Shown one piece after another: positions 16,595 through 24,690 of a stretch of 44,799 nt of DNA. The translations under genes were made by a program, and so were the position numbers. Below the pieces are notes generated by a model that ran no database searches, was not told the DNA's origin, and worked only from the letters and a program-made list of their open reading frames with translations. This DNA is from Bacillota bacterium. GTDB lineage: Bacteria > Bacillota > UBA994 > UBA5500. Each line of letters opens with the position of its first letter. The first letter of the stretch is position 1. The stretch is from NCBI GenBank assembly GCA_023436245.1, contig JAEZJZ010000031.1:1-44799 (forward strand). The letters run 5' to 3'.

Positions 16595-17137
16595 TTAACG
16601 CGAGCGATAGGCCTCTGGCCGTAGCACGCCGACATCAGGCAGATTGCGGTAACGCTCGGCGAAATCGAGACCATAACCGACCGCAAACTGGTCAGGAATG
16701 TGGAAGCCGACGTAGTCGGGGTGGATGTCCACCTGCCTGCGGGACGGCTTATCCAGCAAAGTACAGATACGCAATGACTTGGGATTGCGCGAGCGCAGGT
16801 TTTCGATCAGGTATTTCAGGGTGAGCCCGGTGTCGATGATGTCTTCGATCACTAAGATATGCCGGCCCTCAACGCTTTCGTCCAAGTCTTTCAAAAAGCG
16901 CACTACTCCTGAGCTATGAGTGGCTGCACCATAGCTGGAGACAGAAATGGTGTCCAGAGAGACGTTCACCGTGATCTGCCGCAGCAGGTCAGCGGTGAAA
17001 ATGATCGCTCCTCTGAGCACGCAAATGGCCAGTAGGTCTTCGCCTTGGTAGTCATCCGAAATGCGACGTCCCAGTTCTGCCACCTTGGCTGCAATGGCCT
17101 CGCGACTGATCAGGATACTTTCCAAATCCTTGTGCAT
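16595..17137 (-). CDS. hpt: Hypoxanthine phosphoribosyltransferase
   Basis: Purine salvage: hypoxanthine or guanine + PRPP to IMP or GMP. 180 residues. The PRPP-binding motif VIEDIIDTGLTL is at about 96-107, the flexible-loop SSYGA at 67-71, and LRGA near 41-44 is conserved. The ATG at 17137 has GGGAG eight bases upstream; an earlier in-frame start at 17179 lacks a ribosome site. The tilS-hpt-ftsH order is standard in Bacillota. The 129-base gap to tilS contains a 69-bp hairpin repeat. Confidence 0.96.
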   Translation of the reverse strand: MHKDLESILISREAIAAKVAELGRRISDDYQGEDLLAICVLRGAIIFTADLLRQITVNVSLDTISVSSYGAATHSSGVVRFLKDLDESVEGRHILVIEDIIDTGLTLKYLIENLRSRNPKSLRICTLLDKPSRRQVDIHPDYVGFHIPDQFAVGYGLDFAERYRNLPDVGVLRPEAYRSR

Positions 17138-17194
17138 GATGAGTGCTCCCTTCCGTCCGTCACTAATGCTGTATAACATCCAGAACTTCCATAG

Positions 17195-17263
17195 GGCGTC
17201 AAGTCTCAGTCCAATTGCTTTCGGGTATTGCTAGATCCTTCGTATGGTTTGAGACGTGACGCC
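17195..17263. repeat. 69-bp hairpin element between tilS and hpt
   Basis: Arms GGCGTCAAGTCTCA (17195-17208) and TGAGACGTGACGCC (17250-17263) pair over 13 of 14 positions. Total length is 69 bp, identical to the two copies at 39273 and 39376, and it shares GTCCAATTG after the left arm. The fourth and third bases from the outer ends differ from those copies as a pair (A-T there, G-C here), a compensatory change. Confidence 0.8.
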
Positions 17264-17266
17264 GTA

Positions 17267-18667
17267 CTAATCATCTGAATGTCTATATTCTAGACAAACC
17301 ACTTTCCGACTACAAGCGCTGATACGAAATGGTTCGGCTAAACGCATGCCGGCTACCCAAACCACTTGTCCCCCAACTACCACCAACGGCACTCGCCCAC
17401 GCAGGTGGCGCGGGACCTTGGCATCGACAAAGTAGTCCTGTAGTTTCTTGCTACCCGGAAGGCCGAAGGGCCGAAACTCGTCACCAGGCAGCCAATTGCG
17501 GACAAGCAGTTGGTGCTCGGTGAGCGCCAGATAGTCACAATAGACGCGATTAGGATCACGGTAATCGAGCGGCTGTCCCTGGTAATCCAGAACAGCGGAC
17601 CGGATTTCCCCAAGACCGTGCGGCAGAACCGCTACGCCGGGCAGATTGAGCGGCAGGCAGAAGGCGCCTGCCGTGAACTCCGGCGAAATGATCAGCAATT
17701 GCTGGTAGCTGAGCCTGCAGGTGACGCCGCGAGGCCAATTGCAGCCCGCCCCCCCAGACTGCTGCAGCAGCTCAAGGGCACCCTCCACATGATCATAGTC
17801 CAGATCTCGCTCCCCGCCTGCGATCTCGCTCCATGCCAGCCGGAGCACCCGCCGAACCAGAGCGAGCGGCATTTGCCGAAGCAGCGCCAGATCGAGCGTC
17901 AGCACTGGTGAGTCTGTGAGGCGAATGCTGTCATAGGCCTCCCTGGCCAAGTCACCGAGCAATTGATCCTCGGCCTGAAGCAGAGACGCGGTCCGCGAGA
18001 GGGCCTGCTCAATCTGGCCGTTTGACTGGGAAAGCCGTGGCAGCACTTCCCACCGCAAATAGTTGCGTTGATAATGGTCTTCGGCATTGCTCTGGTCAAC
18101 GCGAAAGCTCTGGCCCGTGCACTGCAGATAATGCATGATCTCCTGGCGACCTTCGAGCAGCAAGGGGCGAACCAGCGCGCAGGGGTCTCCCTCCTCGCGT
18201 GGGCGCATGCCGGCAAGACCACTGCTGCCAGCTCCTCGCAACAGGTGCTGCAACACTGTCTCGGCCTGGTCTCCCCGATGATGAGCCAGGGCAATCGCCT
18301 GTGCCTGCTCAGCTGCTGCTACCTGGCGCAGCCACCGGTAACGTTCCTGCCGGCTGACGTCCTGAGAGGAACCGCCATGCTTTGCTAAGAGATCTGGGAT
18401 GTCCACACTGTGTTGCCGAACCGGTAGTCCGAGCTGCTCGGACAGCCGCTGCACGAAGGCGGCATCTGCACTCGCTGCGGCCCCGCGAAAGCCATGATTT
18501 AGGTGCGCAACGATCAGCGACCAGGCAAATTCGGCGGAAAGCTGGTGCAGCACCCGAAGCAGGCAGACAGAGTCAGGCCCAGCCGAAACAGCCGCGACCA
18601 GGCGATCACCCGGTTGCAGCAGTCGCTTGTCGATAATCATTTGTCGCACTCTCTCAACCAGAGACAT
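17267..18667 (-). CDS. tilS: tRNA(Ile)-lysidine synthetase
   Basis: Modifies C34 of tRNA-Ile(CAU) to lysidine using lysine and ATP. 466 residues. The PP-loop is SAGPDS at 28-33, within AAVSAGPDSVCLLRVL; the family consensus is SGGxDS, so the second residue is Ala here. The HLNHGFRG motif at about 56-63 is conserved, and the N-type ATPase domain is followed by TilS_C domains. The ATG at 18667 has GGGAG seven bases upstream. The stop lies three bases beyond the end of the 69-bp hairpin element. Confidence 0.95.
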   Translation of the reverse strand: MSLVERVRQMIIDKRLLQPGDRLVAAVSAGPDSVCLLRVLHQLSAEFAWSLIVAHLNHGFRGAAASADAAFVQRLSEQLGLPVRQHSVDIPDLLAKHGGSSQDVSRQERYRWLRQVAAAEQAQAIALAHHRGDQAETVLQHLLRGAGSSGLAGMRPREEGDPCALVRPLLLEGRQEIMHYLQCTGQSFRVDQSNAEDHYQRNYLRWEVLPRLSQSNGQIEQALSRTASLLQAEDQLLGDLAREAYDSIRLTDSPVLTLDLALLRQMPLALVRRVLRLAWSEIAGGERDLDYDHVEGALELLQQSGGAGCNWPRGVTCRLSYQQLLIISPEFTAGAFCLPLNLPGVAVLPHGLGEIRSAVLDYQGQPLDYRDPNRVYCDYLALTEHQLLVRNWLPGDEFRPFGLPGSKKLQDYFVDAKVPRHLRGRVPLVVVGGQVVWVAGMRLAEPFRISACSRKVVCLEYRHSDD

Positions 18668-18828
18668 TGCATCACTCCCAGATCGTCACTAGTACTCTGT
18701 CCGCGCCGATAGCATGACTGTTCCCGGGGCTGGTTGCCCCTCCGCTTACACATCACTTCCCCGCCGCGAGAGGAATTCCTCCTCCCACAGTCTGCCCGCT
18801 TGGCTCACGAGTAGAAGTGCACTGGGAA

Positions 18829-18857
18829 CAAAAAAGCGGCCGCACATCGGTGCGGCC
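18829..18857 (-). terminator. Rho-independent terminator of spoIIE
   Basis: GGCCGCAC (18838-18845) and GTGCGGCC (18850-18857) form an 8-bp GC-rich stem with a 4-base loop, followed on the minus strand by GCTTTTTTG. Classic intrinsic terminator in the 223-base spoIIE-tilS gap. Confidence 0.85.
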
Positions 18858-18890
18858 AAATGGAGAGGAGAGATGGTTGCCCCATTGGGG

Positions 18891-21347
18891 CTAGCTAACC
18901 AGAGGAATACTGGTTACGCCCTGTGTGATGCGGACAGCGACGACAGTCATGTCATCTAACGCCTGGCCGCGCGCGTTCATGTTGGCCCGCTCAAGCAGAT
19001 ATTTGGCCAATGCATCCGGGCTTTCCTGATTGCACTGCCGCAGGATGCGAGTGAACCATTCCTCTTTGTCGGTCACATCCTTCTGGGAATCAAGCAATCC
19101 GTCCGTGATCATCACCAGAATGTCTCCTGGCTGTAAGTTCACGCGGAAGCTCTCTACCTCGATTTTATGTAGAATGCCGGCCGGAAGAGAACTGGATCGC
19201 ACACACTCAATGTGGTCCCCTCGCTTCAGGAAAGCGGCAGTTGCTCCAATTTTGGTTAACTCGGCGATGCCAGTGTACAGGTCAAGCACGGCCATGTCCA
19301 CGGTGGCGAATGTCTCTTGAGAAGAACGCAACATCAGCACAGAGTTGATCGTCTGCACGGCCGTGTTCTGATCGAACCCTGACCGCAGCAACTGCTCCAG
19401 CACGGCAACCGTCGCCCGACTTTCACGGCTAGCCTCGGGTCCATTGCCCATGCCGTCGCTGAGCAACACCGCCAGCTTGCCGCTCGGGAGCTCCTTCACC
19501 GAGACCGTGTCGCCGGAAACACCCGTTCCAGCCCGGCACACTTGCGCCACACCGGTGTCCACTTGCAGAGGCTGACTGGTGGACAGACAGAGGGTGCATT
19601 TGCCCTTGCCGCCGTGACCAGGGCACTTATGGTGCATCCTGGCGACAGGCCTTCCGACTAACGAACTGACCAGCGGAATGAGTTGATCGTTGCATTGGTT
19701 CTCGTTGACCTGACAGGCGGGCTTGGTGATCACCACATCCACGCGATCTCGCCGGCGGAAGACTTCCACTTGGGCGACGAACAGCTTCAGCTTGGCTATT
19801 TCCTGCTTGATCTCCTCCGCCAGATCATGCTCAAACTCCACATCCATGCGCATCTCGCGCCCCAGGCTGTGCATGATCGAAGCGACGCCCTTCAGTTGGC
19901 TGGCTACCAAGCCTCTGCTCTCGCCCAGTTTCTTCTGCCAGTAGAGATTCAGCTTGTACACTTTCACCAGGTAGTTGGCACAGGTGACAAGCTCTTCCGG
20001 GCGCCGGCAGCGCTGCCGAAACGGCTCCGGAATGCGCGAGACAGTCAGTTCCCCATGCGCATCTGCCAGCGCCAGCATGTTCAGCAAGGTATGGTAGCTC
20101 TTGTAGAAATCCTTCTGCCAACACTCGCCAAAGTGCGGACACTTCTCGCAGACATCGGTGACAATATGGTCCATCAGGGCATTGAAGTTCTTCTCGACCA
20201 GAAAGCCTTCGTCGCCATTCTTCTCGGCAAATGTCTCAGAGAGTTGGGTGAATACGGCCTCCAGGTTGCCCAGGCGGTTCTGGATCACCTGCTGTAGACG
20301 CAGCGTCTGTTTGTCTGTCTGCATTTCAGCCGCCAGCGCGAAGCCGCCTGCGCCGATGCGCGGCGCCAGCCAAGCCTGCCACCGCTTGCCGGTGAGCAGG
20401 AAGAGCAGAAACGCTGCCGTCGCCTGAATAGACAGTTGACGCAGATCCCCCGGCTCACTGCCGTAGACGGTGAGCAACAGCAACGCCAACGTGAAGGAGA
20501 GGCCTACCCCTAACTTCTTCATGTCCTTGAACAGTCCTGCCAGCAAGCCGGCAAATGCGTACAGGCCTACTTGCCCCAGCATCGCGGGGTGGGACAGGTT
20601 GAGCACAACCCCAATGGCAGCGCCGGCAGCGCAGCCCAGGCCTGGTCCGCCAACATACGCTCCAATCATCACCAGATAGGCTGCAGCTATAGCTCTCACG
20701 GGGACACCGAACACGGTCCAACCATCAAGGCCGGTCAACATGGCCGCCCCAGTGATGCAGAGCGCCAGGGTCTGTTCGTTGGTGATGTCTTGAAGATGAC
20801 CAGCGACCAACAGGCGACCGGTTTGCCGCAGAACGTAGACCAGGACGGCCACCAACCCGGCTTCCAGCACCGTGCTGGTCAAGTCAAACAGGGACGGCGC
20901 CTGCAAGACGAATAAAGGAAATTTGACCAATAGACAACTCAGGCTGGCCAGTAGCGTGCTCGTGACCGGATTGCGGAAACGCGATCCCAGCAGGAATCGC
21001 TCCAGACTGACCAGAATGCCAATGCTGCCGAGCAGACTGACCGCCGCCCCAGGCGCTCTCAAATATGCGCCGAGAGCCAAGCTGATCGCCGTCTGCCAAC
21101 AGAGCTCCGGCCGGTACCAGCGTACTGTGAGGAAGAAGGCGAGGCCGAAGGGAGCCAAGTCGCCAAAGACAACTGCCCGGCCCAGCAGCAGTGAGATCAA
21201 GAGGACCCGCAGGCCGACTGAATCGGTCAGCGCCGGCAGGAGACCCTGTACTCGAGCCCGCCAGGTGGACTTGGCCCAACGGCCCGCCACTGGCTCGTAC
21301 TGCCCAAAGGCCTGGGAATCGACGCGCGCTTTGTTCAGCAATTCCAT
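18891..21347 (-). CDS. spoIIE: Stage II sporulation protein E (membrane serine phosphatase)
   Basis: PP2C-type phosphatase at the sporulation septum that dephosphorylates SpoIIAA and so frees sigma-F. About 818 residues. The N-terminal region (about 40-330) has roughly ten hydrophobic segments, then a linker with a CEKCPHFGECW cysteine cluster, then the phosphatase domain. Metal-binding motifs are SDGMGNG at about 630-636, MITDGLLD near 747, and DDMT near 798. The ATG at 21347 is preferred because the predicted transcription start (about 21372) lies downstream of a possible TTG at 21389. The ribosome site (GAGG) is close to the ATG, so a TTG two codons later (21341) is also possible. Confidence 0.95.
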   Translation of the reverse strand: MELLNKARVDSQAFGQYEPVAGRWAKSTWRARVQGLLPALTDSVGLRVLLISLLLGRAVVFGDLAPFGLAFFLTVRWYRPELCWQTAISLALGAYLRAPGAAVSLLGSIGILVSLERFLLGSRFRNPVTSTLLASLSCLLVKFPLFVLQAPSLFDLTSTVLEAGLVAVLVYVLRQTGRLLVAGHLQDITNEQTLALCITGAAMLTGLDGWTVFGVPVRAIAAAYLVMIGAYVGGPGLGCAAGAAIGVVLNLSHPAMLGQVGLYAFAGLLAGLFKDMKKLGVGLSFTLALLLLTVYGSEPGDLRQLSIQATAAFLLFLLTGKRWQAWLAPRIGAGGFALAAEMQTDKQTLRLQQVIQNRLGNLEAVFTQLSETFAEKNGDEGFLVEKNFNALMDHIVTDVCEKCPHFGECWQKDFYKSYHTLLNMLALADAHGELTVSRIPEPFRQRCRRPEELVTCANYLVKVYKLNLYWQKKLGESRGLVASQLKGVASIMHSLGREMRMDVEFEHDLAEEIKQEIAKLKLFVAQVEVFRRRDRVDVVITKPACQVNENQCNDQLIPLVSSLVGRPVARMHHKCPGHGGKGKCTLCLSTSQPLQVDTGVAQVCRAGTGVSGDTVSVKELPSGKLAVLLSDGMGNGPEASRESRATVAVLEQLLRSGFDQNTAVQTINSVLMLRSSQETFATVDMAVLDLYTGIAELTKIGATAAFLKRGDHIECVRSSSLPAGILHKIEVESFRVNLQPGDILVMITDGLLDSQKDVTDKEEWFTRILRQCNQESPDALAKYLLERANMNARGQALDDMTVVAVRITQGVTSIPLVS

Positions 21348-21378
21348 CACCTCGTCTTCGTGCTTCTCTGTGTTTCTT

Positions 21379-21412
21379 ATTATAGGCAAGCCGCGCCTGA
21401 CGTTTTGTCAAA
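21379..21412 (-). promoter_or_regulatory. Spo0A-type sigma-A promoter of spoIIE (21-bp spacer)
   Basis: Minus-strand TTGACA (21411-21406) and TATAAT (21384-21379) are both perfect consensus hexamers but separated by 21 bases. Bacillus spoIIE and spoIIG promoters have 21-22-bp spacers and need Spo0A-P. TGTCAAA (21406-21412, plus strand) matches the 0A box TGTCGAA at six of seven positions and overlaps the -35. Confidence 0.75.
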
Positions 21413-21588
21413 CCGTGCGGCTAGGCCATTCGAAAAACCGACACGAACCGCAATAGATATGGTAGCGGTTATGCGAGAGCCCCAAGATGTAGAGCTATCA
21501 TCCAGTTGCAGGCAATGCAACAGACTGCGTTTTCGGGCACAGACGAGCGGAGAGCAGGCTATTTGTCGACAAGTCCTCGCCAAGCGAC

Positions 21589-21621
21589 AAAAAAAACGGT
21601 GCTAGCTCTGCAGCTAGCACC
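21589..21621 (-). terminator. Rho-independent terminator of the deacetylase-bactofilin operon
   Basis: GGTGCTAGCT (21598-21607) and AGCTAGCACC (21612-21621) form a 10-bp stem with a 4-base loop, followed on the minus strand by GTTTTTTTTG. Confidence 0.88.
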
Positions 21622-21667
21622 ATATAATTCACGTTCTTGCGGGATATGCGCTCGACAACCACCGCGA

Positions 21668-22324
21668 TCAGTTGCTCGTTGACTGTTCACGCCTGGACTT
21701 ATCCCGGTCAAAGACATCGGTCGCCCGTCCGGAAGACTGCACGGTGACATGCCCATCAACCACCGCCCCATTCTGGATATCGATCGACCCTGTACGGATA
21801 TCGCCCAGAATGATCGCGGTCGACCCAATGGTGAGGTGCCCTGGCAAAACCAAGCTGCCCTTGACCGCTCCGAAGATCTGCATGGATTGCCCATTGATAT
21901 TGCCGATGATCACAGCGCCATTGCGCACATTCACGCTGCCTTTGCTTTCGATATTGCCTTCAATTCTGGCGCCAATCACGTCTATTTCGGAGATCTTCGA
22001 CCCGCCGACGATCTCCCCGCTGACAGTCAGGCACCCGGTGCACTCGATATCACCATTTAAGCAGCCTTCAATTTCGGCCGCCCCATCGACTGTCAGATTG
22101 CCGTTGACGGTTGTTCCGGCGGCAATGACCGTGATCTTCTGACCGGCAGGAGGCTTTGGCAGCCAGGACTCCGCGGGGCGCTCGACGCGCGGGCGTTCGG
22201 GAATCGTCTCAGTCTGCGGCGCGACTGGGGAGACTTGTTTATTCTCCTCGTTGGAGTTTGCACCCGGCGTTACGGTGGAAATCAGTTCACTGAAGGCCTG
22301 GGAAAAGGCATTCTTTTTACTCAT
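21668..22324 (-). CDS. Bactofilin family cytoskeletal protein
   Basis: 218 residues. The central part (about 62-190) is a right-handed beta-helix of short repeats of the form xGxhxxxGxhxhxG, for example TTVNGNLTVDGAAEIEG and GSVNVRNGAVIIGN, flanked by a proline-rich N-terminal tail and a charged C-terminal tail, as in bactofilins that polymerise into filaments and scaffold cell-wall enzymes. Its ATG overlaps the deacetylase stop by four bases (ATGA), so the two are translationally coupled and probably act together, perhaps positioning the deacetylase. GGAGG lies about 13 bases upstream. Its place between spoIIE and the tRNAs differs from Bacillus subtilis; a sporulation role is possible but not shown. 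Confidence 0.88.
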   Translation of the reverse strand: MSKKNAFSQAFSELISTVTPGANSNEENKQVSPVAPQTETIPERPRVERPAESWLPKPPAGQKITVIAAGTTVNGNLTVDGAAEIEGCLNGDIECTGCLTVSGEIVGGSKISEIDVIGARIEGNIESKGSVNVRNGAVIIGNINGQSMQIFGAVKGSLVLPGHLTIGSTAIILGDIRTGSIDIQNGAVVDGHVTVQSSGRATDVFDRDKSRREQSTSN

Positions 22325-23256
22325 GGCTGTAGCTGCTCCCTCCTACTACTTATCGCACGGAAAAGCGATACAGTCGCAAACACCCGGTGCTGTGTTGGTT
22401 CTGTCTGATTGGTCAACCGATCGAACACGAAACCTTGCGCCTGCAGTGATTCAATTATCCCTGGAAGTGCCTCGACAGTATTGCATTTAGCGGCGTCATC
22501 GTGCAGGAGGATGTTGGCCCGTTTCCATTGCTTGGCACCGTTGGCCACGTTCTGCACTATCTCTTGGGCGCTGGGCTGGCGAGCCCTGCCATCGCCAGAG
22601 TCCACATTCCAATCAAAAAACTGAATGTCACGCTGAGTGAGTCTAAAAGCCACATCTGCGATCAAGCTCATTGAGGCAATTCGGTTACTGCTACCTCCGG
22701 GAAAACGATAGATCGACGGATGCACCCCAGTACTATTAAACAGGAGCTCGGCGAGTTGGTCAATATCGTTGATACAAGCATCGCTGGATGCATAGACCTG
22801 CCCGTATTCGTGTGTATATGAATGAATGCCTAAGGAATGGCCTTCTTCAAGAATAGTGCGATACATTGCGGTGAGTTTGCTATCGGTGCGCCCCACCACG
22901 AAGAAGGTCGCCCTTACCCCGTATTGCCGCAGGACATCGAGAATCGCTGGTGTGTTCTTGGAAGGACCATCGTCGAAAGTCAGGTAAGCGATCTTGCTGG
23001 CATCGTGCAGTCCTGGCGCTTCGGGAATGGCAACAACCGCATTAGCCGGCAAACTCGGCTGCCCCGCAACATCGTCAGGAACGTTATCCGGAGATTGTTC
23101 CAGTCGAGTCGTCAGGCTCTCCAATTGCGACTCCAAGCGATTGATTTTGGAGAGAGCGGTAATCGACAACCCCCAAGGGAAAATCACCAAGAGGGCAACG
23201 AAGGCAATGATCATTGTTTTATAGATCCTGACCAACTTACGATTATCCTCTTTCAT
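22321..23256 (-). CDS. Membrane-anchored polysaccharide deacetylase (NodB fold)
   Basis: 311 residues. A signal-anchor helix lies at about 13-34 and a short coiled coil at 37-53, then a linker and the NodB domain. Motif 1 is TFDDGPS (93-99), with catalytic D95 and metal ligand D96. Motif 2 is HSYTH (145-149), with both metal histidines. Motif 3 is RFPGG (184-188). Motif 4 is DWNVD (215-219). Motif 5 is LLHDD (250-254). All catalytic residues are present, so an active extracytoplasmic deacetylase of peptidoglycan or another N-acetylated glycan is likely. It overlaps the downstream bactofilin gene. The ATG at 23256 has only a weak ribosome site (CAGG). Confidence 0.92.
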   Translation of the reverse strand: MKEDNRKLVRIYKTMIIAFVALLVIFPWGLSITALSKINRLESQLESLTTRLEQSPDNVPDDVAGQPSLPANAVVAIPEAPGLHDASKIAYLTFDDGPSKNTPAILDVLRQYGVRATFFVVGRTDSKLTAMYRTILEEGHSLGIHSYTHEYGQVYASSDACINDIDQLAELLFNSTGVHPSIYRFPGGSSNRIASMSLIADVAFRLTQRDIQFFDWNVDSGDGRARQPSAQEIVQNVANGAKQWKRANILLHDDAAKCNTVEALPGIIESLQAQGFVFDRLTNQTEPTQHRVFATVSLFRAISSRREQLQP

Positions 23257-23344
23257 CAGAAATACCTGCTTTCCGACGAGATCTGACGAGTTAACATCTG
23301 AATAATAACATAATTTTTCGTTCTAATCCACCGAACGAGCACAA

Positions 23345-23470
23345 TGTCGAAATGTTGGAAGTAGAAAGTGTTCAAAGCAGCACAAAGCGCTGCGAGGGCA
23401 ACGAAGGCGCTTCTCGCTTGTCGAGAAGCGGATGGTACGACAACAGCACGAAGTGCTCCTTTGTTACGAG
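23345..23470. repeat. Hairpin-rich non-coding segment upstream of the deacetylase
   Basis: CGCTTCTCG-cttgt-CGAGAAGCG (a 9-bp stem), GCAGC...GCTGC and AGCACGAAGTGCT lie within 125 bases. The segment resembles the other dispersed palindromes in style but not in sequence. No gene or clear promoter is seen between the tRNA terminator and the deacetylase. Confidence 0.5.
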
Positions 23471-23473
23471 GGC

Positions 23474-23504
23474 AAAACAAAAACCTGACACGAGACGTGT
23501 CAGG
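23474..23504 (-). terminator. Terminator of the tRNA transcription unit
   Basis: ACCTGACACG (23483-23492) and CGTGTCAGGT (23495-23504) form a 10-bp stem, followed on the minus strand by TTTTTGTTTTG, 10 bases after the tRNA-Lys CCA. Confidence 0.88.
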
Positions 23505-23513
23505 TCAATATGC

Positions 23514-23589
<76 letters not shown>

Positions 23590-23596
23590 CTATGAA

Positions 23597-23673
23597 TGGT
23601 GGCGGCGGCTGGACTTGAACCAGCGACACTGCGGGTATGAACCGCATGCTCTAGCCAACTGAGCTACGCCGCC
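23597..23673 (-). tRNA. tRNA-Met (CAT anticodon, elongator type)
   Basis: A 77-nt cloverleaf with encoded CCA. The acceptor stem GGCGGCG/CGCCGCC is fully paired including position 1-72, unlike initiator tRNA. The anticodon loop is TTCATAC and the T-arm is CTGGTTCAAGTCCAG. Sequence resembles elongator Met of Bacillota; a lysidine-modified Ile tRNA cannot be fully excluded. Confidence 0.93.
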
Positions 23674-23694
23674 CCGATGACAGGGACAGGTACT

Positions 23695-23723
23695 ATTCTA
23701 GCACCGTGCCATCAGGTGGTCAA
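23695..23723 (-). promoter_or_regulatory. Promoter of the tRNA-Met/tRNA-Lys unit
   Basis: TTGACC (23723-23718), 17 bases, TAGAAT (23700-23695), with a TGC extension before the -10. It ends about 22 bases before the tRNA-Met 5' end. Confidence 0.7.
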
Positions 23724-23742
23724 GAGTCAAGCTAATGGCAAT

Positions 23743-24135
23743 TTAAGGACGATGCCGATCAGCCGCCTGGTGGGTCGTCTTGGGCGAATAGCCGCCACGA
23801 CCGCCGCGCTTGGAGTCAGTATTCTTGCGCAGGCTTGACAACCGTTCCTCACTATCCTTCATGAACCTTGAAAGTTGCTCTTCCAAAGAAGGCGTGGGAC
23901 GGCGTTTAGCCTGCCTGATCGACAGACCAATTTTACCTCGACCGTCGATGTTGATCACCTTGACGGTCACCTTTTCGCGCAGCTTGAGGTACTCGTTGAT
24001 GTCCTTGACGTAGGCATCTGCCACCTCAGAGATGTGCACCAGACCAGTCTGTCCTGTCTCCAACTCCACGAATGCCCCGAAGTTGGTGATGCCGGTAACC
24101 AAACCGCTTACAATTGCGCCTGTTTGCAAAGCCAT
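23743..24135 (-). CDS. S1 domain RNA-binding protein (YabR-like)
   Basis: 130 residues with a single S1 OB-fold domain at about 5-75: the GAIVSGLVTGITNFGAFVEL opening and GLVHISE motif are diagnostic. A basic, low-complexity tail follows (KRGGRGG). Homologues sit in the same place after divIC in Bacillus and Clostridia; they are thought to bind RNA or ribosomes, but the exact role is not settled. GGAGGGG lies about 13 bases before the ATG. It has its own promoter just upstream. Confidence 0.92.
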   Translation of the reverse strand: MALQTGAIVSGLVTGITNFGAFVELETGQTGLVHISEVADAYVKDINEYLKLREKVTVKVINIDGRGKIGLSIRQAKRRPTPSLEEQLSRFMKDSEERLSSLRKNTDSKRGGRGGYSPKTTHQAADRHRP

Positions 24136-24179
24136 TACTGTTGGATTTCCCCTCCATCTTAATTTGGCTAACCTAAGAG

Positions 24180-24209
24180 ATTATAACCGAAACATTTTTT
24201 CGTTGTCAA
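24180..24209 (-). promoter_or_regulatory. Sigma-A promoter of the S1-domain gene
   Basis: TTGACA (24209-24204) and TATAAT (24185-24180) are perfect hexamers with an 18-bp spacer, in the 84-base gap after divIC. Confidence 0.75.
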
Positions 24210-24219
24210 TCGACGCTTA

Positions 24220-24591
24220 CTATCGACTGGAATCTATTGGCAAGTAGATAGTGTCTCTTGGCTTGACCATGCCCATCTGACGAGCCAGTTGCTCCAGGAA
24301 CTCTGGATCGTTTGCCAATCCCTCGATCTGACTCTGCAGCGACTCGTTTGTCTGCTGCAGCGATTCCTGAGCTGCTTGCAGTCGTTCATAACTCTGCCGG
24401 AGCTCGCGCATCCGCACCTCCTGCCTGATCAGTTGGCTACCTGCCCAGATCAGGTAGAGGGCGGTACACAGCAAAATGGCCGCGCGAAGCCAAGGCCGAC
24501 GCCGCTCAACCTGCGGCCGCCTGATCTGTCCCTGATTCTGGCCTGGCTTGGCCGCCGGGAACTGGACTATGCGGGGAGCGTTTGCTGGCAT
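24220..24591 (-). CDS. divIC: Septum formation initiator DivIC/FtsB family
   Basis: 123 residues. A basic cytoplasmic tail is followed by one TM helix at about 36-54, then an extracytoplasmic leucine/glutamine-rich coiled coil at about 58-95 (RLQAAQESLQQTNESLQSQI), then the conserved DPEFLEQLARQMGMVKPRD segment. This is the architecture of DivIC/FtsB, which recruits FtsL and DivIB at the division septum. AGGTGAGG lies about five bases before the ATG. In line with yabQ and the S1 gene, as in related spore-formers. Confidence 0.9.
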   Translation of the reverse strand: MPANAPRIVQFPAAKPGQNQGQIRRPQVERRRPWLRAAILLCTALYLIWAGSQLIRQEVRMRELRQSYERLQAAQESLQQTNESLQSQIEGLANDPEFLEQLARQMGMVKPRDTIYLPIDSSR

Positions 24592-24666
24592 TTTTCCTCA
24601 CCTGCAGAATGACAGAGTCAAAATCGGGCCTAAATAGCCTTTTTAATCTTCGCCCCCGCCCTCGGC

Positions 24667-24690
24667 TTTCCCTGCAGATACGCAGGGAAA
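24667..24690 (-). terminator. Hairpin immediately after yabQ
   Basis: TTTCCCTGC (24667-24675) and GCAGGGAAA (24682-24690) form a 9-bp stem directly abutting the yabQ stop. No T-run follows on the minus strand, so it could be a processing or stability stem rather than a terminator. Confidence 0.4.

Noticed and set aside
17195..17263. T-box or other riboswitch between tilS and hpt
   Set aside because: No T-box sequence, specifier loop or known aptamer core. The same 69-bp unit occurs before pth and in part before mfd, so it is a dispersed repeat.
18714..18959. Short plus-strand frame in the tilS-spoIIE gap
   Set aside because: It spans the spoIIE terminator and the spoIIE 3' end antisense, with no ribosome site.
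23597..23673. Initiator tRNA-fMet
   Set aside because: Position 1 pairs with 72 (G-C), and the sequence resembles elongator Met rather than the initiator with its mismatched acceptor end.
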